A model generated the notes under the pieces. The model searched no databases, was not told where the DNA came from, and was given only the letters and a program-made list of their open reading frames with translations. A stretch of DNA of 64,000 nt from Thalassotalea sp. (GTDB lineage: Bacteria > Pseudomonadota > Gammaproteobacteria > Enterobacterales > Alteromonadaceae), in NCBI GenBank assembly GCA_029237915.1, contig JAQWHD010000065.1:62001-126000 (forward strand), given 5' to 3'. Positions 1-9,878 of this stretch are shown here, piece after piece (the stretch's first letter is position 1; every line of letters starts with the position of its first letter). The translations under genes were made by a program, and so were the position numbers.

Positions 1-2
1 AA

Positions 3-278
3 CGCTTTGAGCATTGGTACAGGCAGAAAGGCCAAGGTAAACCTAATATTTATGCCACGGTTTCAGGACATGAAGCTTTAGTTTCTATGGTCGCATTAGG
101 TTGTGGTGTCGGTATTGCACCAGAAGTGGTTATTGATAATAGTCCGGTGAAAGAGCGAGTGAAAAGACTCACCCCCAGTCATACCATTAAACCATTTGAG
201 CTAGGTGTATGTTGTTTGAAAAAACGTATGCAAGAGCCAGTAATTAAAGCCTTTTTAGCAACCATCAGCGAACCTTAA
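3..278 (+). CDS. ilvY: LysR-family transcriptional regulator IlvY, C-terminal part (5' truncated by window edge)
   Basis: Frame open from nt 3: RFEHWYRQKGQGKPNIYATVSGHEALVSMVALGCGVGIAPEVVIDNSPVKERV...FELGVCCLKKRMQEPVIKAF, strongly IlvY-like; close to ilvGMEDA. Confidence 0.88.
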   Translation, partial: RFEHWYRQKGQGKPNIYATVSGHEALVSMVALGCGVGIAPEVVIDNSPVKERVKRLTPSHTIKPFELGVCCLKKRMQEPVIKAFLATISEP

Positions 279-340
279 CAAGCGGTGTTGTTAAGGTCTA
301 ATATGGTCTTCATCTTGAAGTAGAGGATTAACTAAAAAGA

Positions 341-712
341 TTATGGTTTAGCGTTTAACTCATTAGTGATCCTGATAGATTCTTCTAATAGTACTTTATA
401 CATTAGATCGACCAATACGCTTCCGTCTTGAGTACACATATAATTTATATAAGAACCAACACGTCTATGACCTTCTTCACTAAGCGCAGTACCAAACACA
501 ATTTCTTGTGCTAATTCGTAATATTCAGGATGAGTATCTGCGATACGGTTTATAGATAAGCGCATAGCGTGCATACCGACATTTTCAGCAATTACTATAT
601 TACCAGTTAAACCACTTAGGTAGGTTTGACACATTTCATCACTTTTTAAATTTGATGCGTTAACTGATGTGCTTGCCATTACTAATATAGTCGCGATTAT
701 TGCTAGTCTCAT
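341..712 (-). CDS. Small secreted hypothetical protein (N-terminal signal peptide)
   Basis: 123-aa ORF; MRLAIIATILVMASTSVNASN signal-like start; family not recognised. Confidence 0.65.
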   Translation of the reverse strand: MRLAIIATILVMASTSVNASNLKSDEMCQTYLSGLTGNIVIAENVGMHAMRLSINRIADTHPEYYELAQEIVFGTALSEEGHRRVGSYINYMCTQDGSVLVDLMYKVLLEESIRITNELNAKP

Positions 713-830
713 CTACTTATCCTTACTACCATTTTAAATTTATTTGACTCTTATATTCTAGGCTAATGAATTGTAATTGTGTTATCGAATTAGTTATTAA
801 AATGTAAACAGATAGGGTTTGCATTAATTA

Positions 831-2363
831 TCAACTCGATAAACTAGCGGTTAAATGTTGAATCAATCTATCCATGGCGCGATAAGATAGCGCTTCAATA
901 ATATGCTCGCGTGCAATATCTTCTACATTATTCATATCAGCAATGGTGCGGGCAATTTTTAATATTTTGTGGTGCGCACGAGTTGATAAGCCAAGCTTTT
1001 CTACAGCTAGCTCTAAAAATTCACAATCTTCCATACTTAAATGACAATGAACTTTCAATTCAGGACTGGATAAGTGTGCGTTGGCTTTGTTTTGTCTATT
1101 AAGTTGGATTTCACGGCAAGTTTTTACTCTTGCTCTGATCACTTCACTGGTTTCATTATTAATATCACTTTTATTCCATAAACCTTTTGGTAATCTTGCC
1201 ACCTCAAGTTGAATATCAATTCTATCTAAAAATGGTCCTGATAATTTACTCAAGTACCTTAATATTTGCTCAGGTGTTGAGCGATTGTCGTTATAAAACC
1301 CGGTAGGTGATGGGTTCATTGCGGCGACTAATTGAAATTTTGCTGGGTAAGTCGTTTTGTGCATAACTCTTGAAATAGTCACTTCGCCAGATTCCATTGG
1401 CTCACGCAATACATCCAGTACTTTTCTATCGTACTCTGGCAGTTCATCAAGAAACAACACGCCATTATGGGCAAGTGAAATTTCACCAGGATTAGGCTGT
1501 GCACCACCACCAACAAGTGCTGCTGAAGAAGCGGTATGATGTGGGGCCCGAAATGGGCGTTGTAACCAGTTTTTCTGGTCAAATGCAGATGCACAAATAG
1601 AGTGGATAGCCGCTGTTTCTAGTGACTCTTCTTTAGTCATTGGTGGTAAAATACCAGGGAGTCTGCTTGCTAACATGGTTTTACCTGTACCGGGAGGACC
1701 AACAAAAATTAAATTATGTGAGCCACTTGCTGCTATCTCCAACGCCCGCTTAGCCATGGGTTGGCCCATGACATCAGCAATATCATCAATGCATATCTTA
1801 TTTTCATCAGCCTCCAATTCAGGTGTTTTGTTAACCACTAAAGGCAATAGTTGCTGACGAGCAAAGTGAGGGAATAATTGCTTCAGATGTTGCAGAGCTA
1901 TTATGGTTGCATCATTAACCCAACAGGCTTGCTGCGCATTTTGTTCGGGTAAGATTAAGGTACGCTGTTCATTTCTAGAAGCTATAGCTAAAGGGATTTC
2001 ACCGATTATTGGCCTGAGCTCTCCAGATAGAGCCAACTCTCCAGCAAACTCATAATGAGCTAATTCAGTGGTAGGTATTTGGTCAGAAGCCGCAAGAATA
2101 CCAATAGCTATAGGTAAATCAAAACGCCCACCTTCTTTGGGTAAGTCTGCCGGGGCGAGATTAACGACAATTTTTTCACTGGGAAATGAATAGCCACAGT
2201 TAAGTAAAGCACTGCGTACCCTATCTTTAGATTCCTTTACTGAGGTTTCTGCTAAACCCACAATATGAAACCCAGGTAAACCAGTACATAAATGTACTTC
2301 GATAGTTACTAGGGGAGATTCGAGTCCAATCCGGGCACGAGAGTATATACATGCTAACGCCAT
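831..2363 (-). CDS. comM: YifB/ComM family Mg chelatase-like AAA+ ATPase
   Basis: 510 aa; MALACIYSRARIGLESPLVTIEVHLCTGLPGFHIVGL, Walker A GPPGTGKTMLASRLPGILPP, RPFRAPHHTASSAALVGGG; located upstream of ilvL as in E. coli. Confidence 0.95.
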   Translation of the reverse strand: MALACIYSRARIGLESPLVTIEVHLCTGLPGFHIVGLAETSVKESKDRVRSALLNCGYSFPSEKIVVNLAPADLPKEGGRFDLPIAIGILAASDQIPTTELAHYEFAGELALSGELRPIIGEIPLAIASRNEQRTLILPEQNAQQACWVNDATIIALQHLKQLFPHFARQQLLPLVVNKTPELEADENKICIDDIADVMGQPMAKRALEIAASGSHNLIFVGPPGTGKTMLASRLPGILPPMTKEESLETAAIHSICASAFDQKNWLQRPFRAPHHTASSAALVGGGAQPNPGEISLAHNGVLFLDELPEYDRKVLDVLREPMESGEVTISRVMHKTTYPAKFQLVAAMNPSPTGFYNDNRSTPEQILRYLSKLSGPFLDRIDIQLEVARLPKGLWNKSDINNETSEVIRARVKTCREIQLNRQNKANAHLSSPELKVHCHLSMEDCEFLELAVEKLGLSTRAHHKILKIARTIADMNNVEDIAREHIIEALSYRAMDRLIQHLTASLSS

Positions 2364-2603
2364 AAAAAATCCATTTTTTAATTCGTTGGTGAATTATAAG
2401 TTTAGTTGCTTATAAAAATTCGGCAAATATTATGTCCGCAAGAATATAAATTCACAAATTCGGCATAAGAATTAAATGTAAATATTTAGTATAAAAAGCT
2501 TGTTCGAAAATTAGAGCTATGATACTAATAAGTCATCAGCGCTTTACTGGCGCTACCTATAACTAAAAAGTATAAGTACATAACCGAGTTAATAATAAAG
2601 AAA

Positions 2604-2678
2604 ATGAACAACTTAAACCTCATTCTGATTATCCGTATCGTCGTTGTGATTATTAAATCACCGCGGGCTTGGTGTTGA
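2604..2678 (+). CDS. ilvL: ilvGMEDA operon leader peptide (IlvL)
   Basis: 24-codon ORF MNNLNLILIIRIVVVIIKSPRAWC, very rich in Leu/Ile/Val codons, followed by a GC-rich terminator hairpin and then ilvG. Confidence 0.9.
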   Translation: MNNLNLILIIRIVVVIIKSPRAWC

Positions 2679-2699
2679 GTTGTTTAAATAACGAATTTC

Positions 2700-2735
2700 A
2701 ACCCCCCGCTTCGCAAGAGTCGGGGGGTTTATTGT
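2700..2735 (+). terminator. Attenuator terminator of ilv operon
   Basis: AACCCCCCG (2700-2708) pairs with CGGGGGGTT (2721-2729), 12-nt loop, followed by TATTGTTTT. Confidence 0.88.
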
Positions 2736-2797
2736 TTTATAGACCTAAAGAAAGTTAGTGTAATTGCAAACTAAATATTAAATAAAAGAGAAGATTC

Positions 2798-4453
2798 ATG
2801 ACTGGCGCAGAATTAGTATTAAAAGTATTAGAGCAACATGGAGTTGATAGAATGTTTGGTTACCCAGGTGGTGCCATAATGCCTCTATACGATGCGATCT
2901 ATGACAGTCCAATTAATCATTATCTATGCCGCCATGAACAAGGTGCTGCGTTTTCTGCCGTAGGCTATGCAAGGGCAAGTAAGAAAGTTGGTGTGTGTTT
3001 AGCGACTTCTGGTCCGGGTGCTACTAATCTTATCACGGGTTTAGCTGATGCTATGAGTGACTCGGTGCCCGTAGTTGCCATAACCGGCCAGGTATCTACC
3101 AAAGCCATGGGCAGTGACGCCTTTCAAGAGGTGGATATTATTGGCTTGTCTTTAGCAGTAACTAAACACTGTGTGCAAATTACTTGTGTAGAAGAATTAC
3201 CGGCGGCGATTGAAGAGGCTTTTGCAATAGCCCTTTCTGGTCGAATGGGGCCGGTATTAATCGATATACCTAAAGATATCCAACTTGCTGCAACGGATCT
3301 TGATTACGTAAGAGCAGCTACGCCTGCAAATGCGGGCTCTGAGAAAATTAGTCATGCTATAGAGCAAGCGAAAGAGTTGTTAGCCAATGCACAAAAACCA
3401 ATTTTGTATGTGGGTGGTGGTGTTGGTATGGCTAATGCCGTTACTGAGGTTCGAGACTTTATAAACGCGACTAATATTCCAAGCGTGTCTACGTTAAAAG
3501 GTTTAGGCGCGGTAAATCCTGACAATGAACATTATTTGGGTATGCTTGGTATGCATGGTACCAAGGCAGCAAACATTGCCGTACAACAATGTGATTTATT
3601 AATTGCCGTAGGTGCGCGTTTTGATGATCGGGTTACCGGTAAAATAGCTGAATTTGCTAAGCATGCAAAAGTTATCCATTTTGATATCGACCAAGCAGAA
3701 ATTAATAAGGTACGTGTTGCCGACGTTGCTGTTTTAGGTAACTTAGCAGCAAACATTAGCGCGTTAGCAACACAAGTCGACATAAAGCCATGGCAACAAC
3801 ATTGCCAACAAATGGCCAAAGATTTTGCTTGGCGTTATGATCACCCAGGTGAAAAAATATTCGCCCCGGCATTGCTTAAAACCATGAGTGATTTAATGCC
3901 AAATTCTACGGTAGTTACTACCGATGTTGGTCAGCATCAAATGTGGTCAGCACAGCATATTGCGATTCACCAACCTGAAAACTTTTTAAGTAGTGGTGGT
4001 CAAGGTGCCATGGGGTTTGGTTTACCGGCGGCTATTGGCGCACAAATGTCCCGACCAGATGATACGGTTATTGCTGTGTCTGGCGATGGTTCATTTATGA
4101 TGAACGTGCAAGAGCTAGGTACATTAAAGCGCTATAACATTCCGGTAAAAATCGTGCTTATTGATAATTCGCGATTAGGTATGGTGCGTCAGTGGCAACA
4201 ACTGTTTTTTCAAGAAAGGTACAGTGAAACCGATCTTAGTGATAACCCTGATTTCGTTATGTTAGCCCGTGCTTTTGATATAAAAGCACAAGTAATTACT
4301 AGCAAGAGCCAAGTTGATGATGCACTTAAAGAAATGCTCGCCCATGATGGGCCTTATCTTTTGCAGGTTAAAATTGATGAGATGGATAATGTGTGGCCAT
4401 TAGTGCCGCCAGAAACAGCGAACGAAGCAATGCTTGAATCTGTAAAATCTTAA
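2798..4453 (+). CDS. ilvG: Acetolactate synthase 2 catalytic (large) subunit
   Basis: 551 aa intact; [59 protein letters not shown] ThDP motif. Confidence 0.96.
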   Translation: MTGAELVLKVLEQHGVDRMFGYPGGAIMPLYDAIYDSPINHYLCRHEQGAAFSAVGYARASKKVGVCLATSGPGATNLITGLADAMSDSVPVVAITGQVSTKAMGSDAFQEVDIIGLSLAVTKHCVQITCVEELPAAIEEAFAIALSGRMGPVLIDIPKDIQLAATDLDYVRAATPANAGSEKISHAIEQAKELLANAQKPILYVGGGVGMANAVTEVRDFINATNIPSVSTLKGLGAVNPDNEHYLGMLGMHGTKAANIAVQQCDLLIAVGARFDDRVTGKIAEFAKHAKVIHFDIDQAEINKVRVADVAVLGNLAANISALATQVDIKPWQQHCQQMAKDFAWRYDHPGEKIFAPALLKTMSDLMPNSTVVTTDVGQHQMWSAQHIAIHQPENFLSSGGQGAMGFGLPAAIGAQMSRPDDTVIAVSGDGSFMMNVQELGTLKRYNIPVKIVLIDNSRLGMVRQWQQLFFQERYSETDLSDNPDFVMLARAFDIKAQVITSKSQVDDALKEMLAHDGPYLLQVKIDEMDNVWPLVPPETANEAMLESVKS

Positions 4454-4558
4454 GGATTATTGTTATTTGCAACAATATACCTGTTATTATCTGTAGTACT
4501 TGTTAGCGCTTGCTTTAGGCCGTGACTGACAATGTTAAAATATTTAGGAGACAGTGGC

Positions 4559-4816
4559 ATGCCACAACATATGTTTACAATCACAGCACATAAAAATCCA
4601 TTAGTAATGGAAAGATTACTGCAAGTGGTGCGCTATCGTGGCTTTACTTTACACAGTGTTAGTATGTTTCCAAGTGATGTTGAGCAAGAGGTAAATGTTC
4701 AACTGTCAGTAGAAACTGACAAATCAGTCGAAAATCTAAAAAATCAATTGCTTAAAATCATCGACATTAAGCACATAACAGTTGAAGATCGCAGTAGACA
4801 AAAAATTATCGCTTGA
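4559..4816 (+). CDS. ilvM: Acetolactate synthase 2 small (ACT-domain) subunit
   Basis: MPQHMFTITAHKNPLVMERLLQVVRYRGFTLHSVSM; start moved from 4532 to 4559 because TTAGGAGACAGTGGC-ATG gives a good ribosome-binding site. Confidence 0.9.
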   Translation: MPQHMFTITAHKNPLVMERLLQVVRYRGFTLHSVSMFPSDVEQEVNVQLSVETDKSVENLKNQLLKIIDIKHITVEDRSRQKIIA

Positions 4817-4882
4817 TCTTGCATAAATAACCCATAAAAAATGCATGAGTTAAGCGCACAAACAAGATATTAGGAATGAAAA

Positions 4883-5809
4883 ATGGCTAAAGTAAACGCA
4901 GAACAAATTTGGTTTAACGGTGAGTTAATGCCTTGGGCAAACGCCACGGTACATGTAATGAGTCATGCTTTGCATTACGGCTCTTCAGTCTTTGAAGGTA
5001 TTAGAGCTTATGACACTCATAAAGGTACATGTATCTTTCGTTTAGAAGAGCACATTGACCGTTTATTTGATTCAGCAAAAATTTACCGTATGAATATTCC
5101 TTATTCGCGTGAAGAAGTTATGCAAGCTTGTAAAGATTCAGTAGCAAAAAATGGTTTGAAATCTGCATATTTACGCCCATTAGCTTTCTTAGGTGATATC
5201 GGTATGGGCTTGCGTCCGGCAGATGATGCTCAGGCTGATTTAATGGTTGCTGCTTTTAGCTGGGAAGCTTACTTAGGCGCTGATGCAATGGAAAATGGCG
5301 TAAATGTTGGTGTTTCTTCGTGGAATCGTATTGCACCAAATACTATCCCAACAGCAGCAAAAGCTGGCGGTAACTACTTATCTTCACAATTAATTTCTCG
5401 TGAAGCAGCGCGTCACGGATACACTGAAGGTATCGCTTTAGATGTAAATAACTATGTAAGTGAAGGTGCCGGCCAAAACTTATTCTTAATTCGCAAAGGC
5501 GTTCTTTATACACCTCCAGGTTCTTGTTCTATTTTACCGGGCTTAACTCGTGACACTGTAATTACGTTAGCCAAACAATTAGGCTATGAAGTTCGTGAAG
5601 AGCTTATTGCCCGCGAAGCGCTTTACCTTGCGGATGAATTTTTTATGTGTGGCACGGCAACAGAAATTGTACCAGTAAGTACGGTTGATGGTATGCAAGT
5701 TGGCTGCGGTAAACGTGGTGAAATTACTAAGAAAATTCAAGAAGCCTTTTTTGGTATTTTCGACGGCACTACAGAAGATAAATGGGGTTGGTTGGCTCCA
5801 GTTAAATAG
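4883..5809 (+). CDS. ilvE: Branched-chain amino acid aminotransferase
   Basis: 308 aa; IWFNGELMPWANATVHVMSHALHYGSSVFEGIRAY. Confidence 0.97.
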   Translation: MAKVNAEQIWFNGELMPWANATVHVMSHALHYGSSVFEGIRAYDTHKGTCIFRLEEHIDRLFDSAKIYRMNIPYSREEVMQACKDSVAKNGLKSAYLRPLAFLGDIGMGLRPADDAQADLMVAAFSWEAYLGADAMENGVNVGVSSWNRIAPNTIPTAAKAGGNYLSSQLISREAARHGYTEGIALDVNNYVSEGAGQNLFLIRKGVLYTPPGSCSILPGLTRDTVITLAKQLGYEVREELIAREALYLADEFFMCGTATEIVPVSTVDGMQVGCGKRGEITKKIQEAFFGIFDGTTEDKWGWLAPVK

Positions 5810-5865
5810 CTTAACCACCTAAATACAGACAGTAATGAATTAAAAACAGTTTTAAAGGAAGAATA

Positions 5866-7725
5866 ATGCCAAAATTAAGATCTGCAACATCCACTCAAGG
5901 CCGTAATATGGCTGGCGCACGTGCCCTTTGGCGTGCTACCGGTATGACCGATGGTGATTTTGGCAAACCTATTATTGCTGTTTGTAATTCATTTACCCAA
6001 TTTGTTCCAGGTCATGTGCATTTAAAAGATATGGGCCAATTAGTTGCTGGCGCTATCGAAGAAGCTGGCGGTGTTGCTAAAGAATTTAATACTATTGCTG
6101 TAGATGATGGTATCGCTATGGGTCACAGCGGTATGCTTTATAGCTTACCTTCGCGTGACTTAATTGCTGATTCAGTTGAATACATGGTTAATGCTCACTG
6201 TGCCGACGCTATGGTGTGTATTTCAAACTGTGATAAAATTACTCCTGGTATGTTAATGGCAGCAATGCGCTTAAATATACCGGTTATTTTTGTTTCAGGT
6301 GGCCCGATGGAGGCTGGTAAAACCAAGCTTTCAGATCAAATCATCAAGCTCGATTTAGTTGATGCCATGATCCAAGGTGCTGATCCGAAAGTATCAGACG
6401 AACAATCTGACCAAGTTGAGCGCTCTGCGTGTCCAACGTGTGGTTCATGTTCAGGCATGTTCACGGCTAACTCGATGAACTGTTTAGCTGAGGCATTAGG
6501 TTTAGCCCTGCCTGGTAACGGTTCAATGTTAGCAACGCATGCCGATCGAGAAAAATTATTTTCAGATGCAGGTAAGCAAATAGTTGCATTAACTAAACGT
6601 TATTACCAAGATAATGATGAATCGGCATTGCCACGTAATATCGCCAGTAAAGAAGCGTTACATAATGCTATGTGTTTAGATATTGCTATGGGTGGTTCAA
6701 CTAATACCATTTTACATTTACTTGCAACAGCACAAGAAGCTGAAATAGATTACACCATGAGCGATATGGATAAATTATCACGCATCGTGCCACAGTTATG
6801 TAAAGTTGCCCCTTCAACTCCTGAGTATCATATGGAAGATGTGCATCGCGCCGGTGGTGTAATTGGTATTTTAGGTGAGTTAGCACGTGCAGGTTTATTA
6901 AACACTGACGTACCAAATGTTTTAGGTACAACGTTAGCGGATGTTATCGCAAAATACGATATCACGTTGACTGACGACGAAGACGTTAAAAAATTCTACC
7001 GTGCTGGCCCGGCTGGCATTCGCACTACAAAGGCATTTAGCCAAGACTGTCGTTGGGATACCTTAGATGATGACCGTGAAAACGGGTGTATTCGCTCTCT
7101 AGAAAATGCTTTCTCTACTGAAGGCGGTTTAGCGGTACTTTCAGGAAACATAGCGGTTGATGGTTGTGTTGTTAAAACTGCCGGTGTAAGTGACGACAAC
7201 CTAGTCTTTACTGGCCCTGCGCATGTTTTTGAAAGCCAAGATGCTGCTGTAGCCGGTATTTTGAACGGCAAAGTTGTCGCTGGTGAAGTAGTTGTTATTC
7301 GTTACGAAGGGCCTAAAGGCGGACCAGGCATGCAAGAAATGCTTTATCCAACGACTTACTTAAAGTCTATGGGTTTAGGAAAAGCTTGTGCACTGCTAAC
7401 TGATGGTCGCTTCTCTGGCGGTACTTCAGGTTTATCAATTGGCCATGTGTCTCCAGAAGCTGCTGATGGCGGCACAATCGCGTTAGTTGAACAAGGTGAT
7501 ATTATTCATATCGATATCCCTACGCGTGAAATTACACTACAAGTATCTGAAGCTGAACTGGAAACACGTCGTGCTGCAATGGTAGCGAAAGGCAAAGCTG
7601 CTTTCAGGCCTGTTGATCGTATCCGTCCAATTAGCTACGCGTTAAAAAATTACGCTATGTTAGCAACGAGTGCTGACAAAGGTGCGGTTAGAAACCGTGA
7701 ATTACTTGATGGACAAGGCTATTAA
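5866..7725 (+). CDS. ilvD: Dihydroxy-acid dehydratase
   Basis: 619 aa; [45 protein letters not shown]. Confidence 0.97.
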   Translation: MPKLRSATSTQGRNMAGARALWRATGMTDGDFGKPIIAVCNSFTQFVPGHVHLKDMGQLVAGAIEEAGGVAKEFNTIAVDDGIAMGHSGMLYSLPSRDLIADSVEYMVNAHCADAMVCISNCDKITPGMLMAAMRLNIPVIFVSGGPMEAGKTKLSDQIIKLDLVDAMIQGADPKVSDEQSDQVERSACPTCGSCSGMFTANSMNCLAEALGLALPGNGSMLATHADREKLFSDAGKQIVALTKRYYQDNDESALPRNIASKEALHNAMCLDIAMGGSTNTILHLLATAQEAEIDYTMSDMDKLSRIVPQLCKVAPSTPEYHMEDVHRAGGVIGILGELARAGLLNTDVPNVLGTTLADVIAKYDITLTDDEDVKKFYRAGPAGIRTTKAFSQDCRWDTLDDDRENGCIRSLENAFSTEGGLAVLSGNIAVDGCVVKTAGVSDDNLVFTGPAHVFESQDAAVAGILNGKVVAGEVVVIRYEGPKGGPGMQEMLYPTTYLKSMGLGKACALLTDGRFSGGTSGLSIGHVSPEAADGGTIALVEQGDIIHIDIPTREITLQVSEAELETRRAAMVAKGKAAFRPVDRIRPISYALKNYAMLATSADKGAVRNRELLDGQGY

Positions 7726-7758
7726 TCACTTATTTTAGATGAGTGTTTAGGAAATATA

Positions 7759-9321
7759 ATGACGATAAATAATCAACCAAAGGATAATGACAACATGAAA
7801 GATATCGGTCTTGATTATTTGCGTCGTATATTAATGGCGCCGGTTTACGATGTGGCGGTAGAAACTGATTTAACGCCGCTAACTAAATTATCAGCCAAAC
7901 TAGGTAATGATATTTATTTAAAACGAGAAGACCAACAACCGGTACACTCGTTTAAATTACGTGGTGCTTTTAATAAATTATCACAGCTTACTACTGAGCA
8001 AGCAAAGCATGGTGTTATTGCGGCCTCTGCAGGTAATCATGCACAAGGCTTAGCACTTGCGGCGAATAAACTTGGTATTAAAGCGACAATTGTTATGCCA
8101 ATCACAACGCCTGATATTAAGGTGGATAACGTTCGCCGTTTCGGTGGCGATGTGCGTTTAATTGGTAAGAGCTTTAATGAAGCACAAACCGCATCAATGC
8201 AGCTTGCTATTGATGAGCAAAAAACCATTGTCCATCCATTTGATGATCCTGATGTTATTGCTGGGCAAGGCACTGTCGCTAAAGAATTATTGCAACAACT
8301 ACCAAATGCTGATGTCGTCTTTATCCCTGTTGGTGGTGGCGGTTTATTGGCTGGGATGTCGGTTTATTTAAAACAGCTTTCTCCTAATACTCGAATTGTC
8401 GGTGTTGAAGCCGAAGACTCTGCTTGTTTAGCTGCAGCAATGCAAGCTGGTGAGCCTGTTGACTTAGATAGCGTCGGCTTGTTTGCCGATGGTGTCGCGG
8501 TTAAGCGTATTGGTGAGCATACTTTTTCACTGATTAAACATTATTGCGATGAAGTGATCACTGTAAGCAGTGACGAAATTTGTGCCTCTATTAAAGATGT
8601 CTTTGAGCAAACTCGTGTTATAGCTGAACCTGCAGGCGCATTGTCTCTGGCTGGTTTGCATAAATATTGTCAAACAAGTGTTGGTAATGAAAAGTTAGTG
8701 GCGATACTCTCCGGTGCTAATATGAATTTCCACTCTTTGCGTTATGTTAGTGAACGCTGTGAGCTCGGTGAGCAAAAAGAAGCGGTACTTGCCGTTACTA
8801 TTCCCGAAGAAAAAGGGAGTTTTAGACGTTTTTGTCAAAATTTAGGTGGGCGAGTGATCACCGAATTTAACTATCGTTTTGCGGGTAATAAAAACGCTCA
8901 TATCTTTGTTGGTGTACGTTTAACTGAAGGTCGAGAAGAGTTGGATAAGCTCATATCTGATCTCACCAGCAACGGCTATAAAGTAAGAGACTTTACTGAT
9001 AATGAACTGGCTAAGTTGCATGTTCGTTATATGATTGGCGGCCAAACACAAGCTCCAGAGCAAGAGCGATTATTTAGTTTTGAATTTCCGGAATACCCCG
9101 GCGCCCTAGAAAAATTCTTAGATACCTTAGGTGAACTATACAACATTTCCTTGTTTCACTATCGTAATCATGGCGCCGCATTTGGCCAAGTACTTGCCGG
9201 TATCGAAGTAAGCAATGAAGAGGAACTTGAGTTTTTCAGGCATTTAAAAGACTTAGGTTATGATTGCAGCGAAGAAACAGTTAATCCTGCTTATCAAGCT
9301 TTCTTAGGAAAAGAGCAGTAA
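7759..9321 (+). CDS. ilvA: Threonine ammonia-lyase, biosynthetic
   Basis: 520 aa; PLP motif VHSFKLRGAFNKLSQL, C-terminal regulatory ACT-like repeats; last gene of operon. Confidence 0.96.
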   Translation: MTINNQPKDNDNMKDIGLDYLRRILMAPVYDVAVETDLTPLTKLSAKLGNDIYLKREDQQPVHSFKLRGAFNKLSQLTTEQAKHGVIAASAGNHAQGLALAANKLGIKATIVMPITTPDIKVDNVRRFGGDVRLIGKSFNEAQTASMQLAIDEQKTIVHPFDDPDVIAGQGTVAKELLQQLPNADVVFIPVGGGGLLAGMSVYLKQLSPNTRIVGVEAEDSACLAAAMQAGEPVDLDSVGLFADGVAVKRIGEHTFSLIKHYCDEVITVSSDEICASIKDVFEQTRVIAEPAGALSLAGLHKYCQTSVGNEKLVAILSGANMNFHSLRYVSERCELGEQKEAVLAVTIPEEKGSFRRFCQNLGGRVITEFNYRFAGNKNAHIFVGVRLTEGREELDKLISDLTSNGYKVRDFTDNELAKLHVRYMIGGQTQAPEQERLFSFEFPEYPGALEKFLDTLGELYNISLFHYRNHGAAFGQVLAGIEVSNEEELEFFRHLKDLGYDCSEETVNPAYQAFLGKEQ

Positions 9322-9334
9322 AACAGCTACAAAA

Positions 9335-9364
9335 AAGCGATATTACCTGAAGGTAATATCGCTT
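9335..9364 (+). terminator. Hairpin downstream of ilvA
   Basis: AAGCGATATTACC–TGAA–GGTAATATCGCTT, perfect 13-bp stem with 4-nt loop. Confidence 0.75.
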
Positions 9365-9370
9365 ATTCTT

Positions 9371-9435
9371 TAGAAACTAGAAACTAGAAACTAGAAACTA
9401 GAAACTAGAAACTAGAAACTAGAAACTAGAAACTA
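9371..9435. repeat. 7-bp tandem repeat (TAGAAAC)n, about 9 copies
   Basis: tagaaactagaaactagaaac... uninterrupted between ilvA terminator and ubiK stop codon. Confidence 0.97.
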
Positions 9436-9699
9436 ATCTTCTGTCGAATCTATTTTAGCTTCTAATTCGGCGATTTTAGCTGCCATTTCATCTAATTTAG
9501 CGCGAGTTTTAATTAATACTTGTGTTTGTACATCAAACTCTTCACGTGATACCACATCTAATTGCGATAACTTGCTTTGCAATACTTGCTTAGTTTTACT
9601 TTCAATATCGGTAGCAATGTTTTTTACACCGCTTGGAATAGAGTCGGTAATTTGCTTGGCGATGTCTTCAATTTTTTTAGCGTTAATCATAATAATCAC
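9433..9699 (-). CDS. ubiK: Ubiquinone biosynthesis accessory factor UbiK (YqiC/BMFP family)
   Basis: 88 aa coiled coil: KKIEDIAKQITDSIPSGVKNIATDIESKTKQVLQSKLSQLDVVSREEFDVQTQVLIKTRAKLDEMAAKIAELEAKI. Confidence 0.88.
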   Translation of the reverse strand: MIIMINAKKIEDIAKQITDSIPSGVKNIATDIESKTKQVLQSKLSQLDVVSREEFDVQTQVLIKTRAKLDEMAAKIAELEAKIDSTED

Positions 9700-9878
9700 T
9701 TAGGGTTAAACGGGTAATATAGTCGATTGTAAATTAAAACGGATAAAGCTGCAGTTTATTTTTGTTACAAGATATAAGCTAATCTGACTTAGTATTGTAA
9801 CCATCTATATTATGATCAGCAAAAATTAGGTAAAATCGCCATCAAATTATTTATAGTCACGCAATATAACAGAAGATA

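Noticed and set aside
273-296. CCTTAACAA/TTGTTAAGG hairpin as ilvY terminator
   Set aside because: The stem overlaps the ilvY stop codon and lacks a following T-tract, so evidence is too weak to list as a terminator.
9371-9435. CRISPR-like array
   Set aside because: The repeat is a 7-bp perfect tandem with no spacers.
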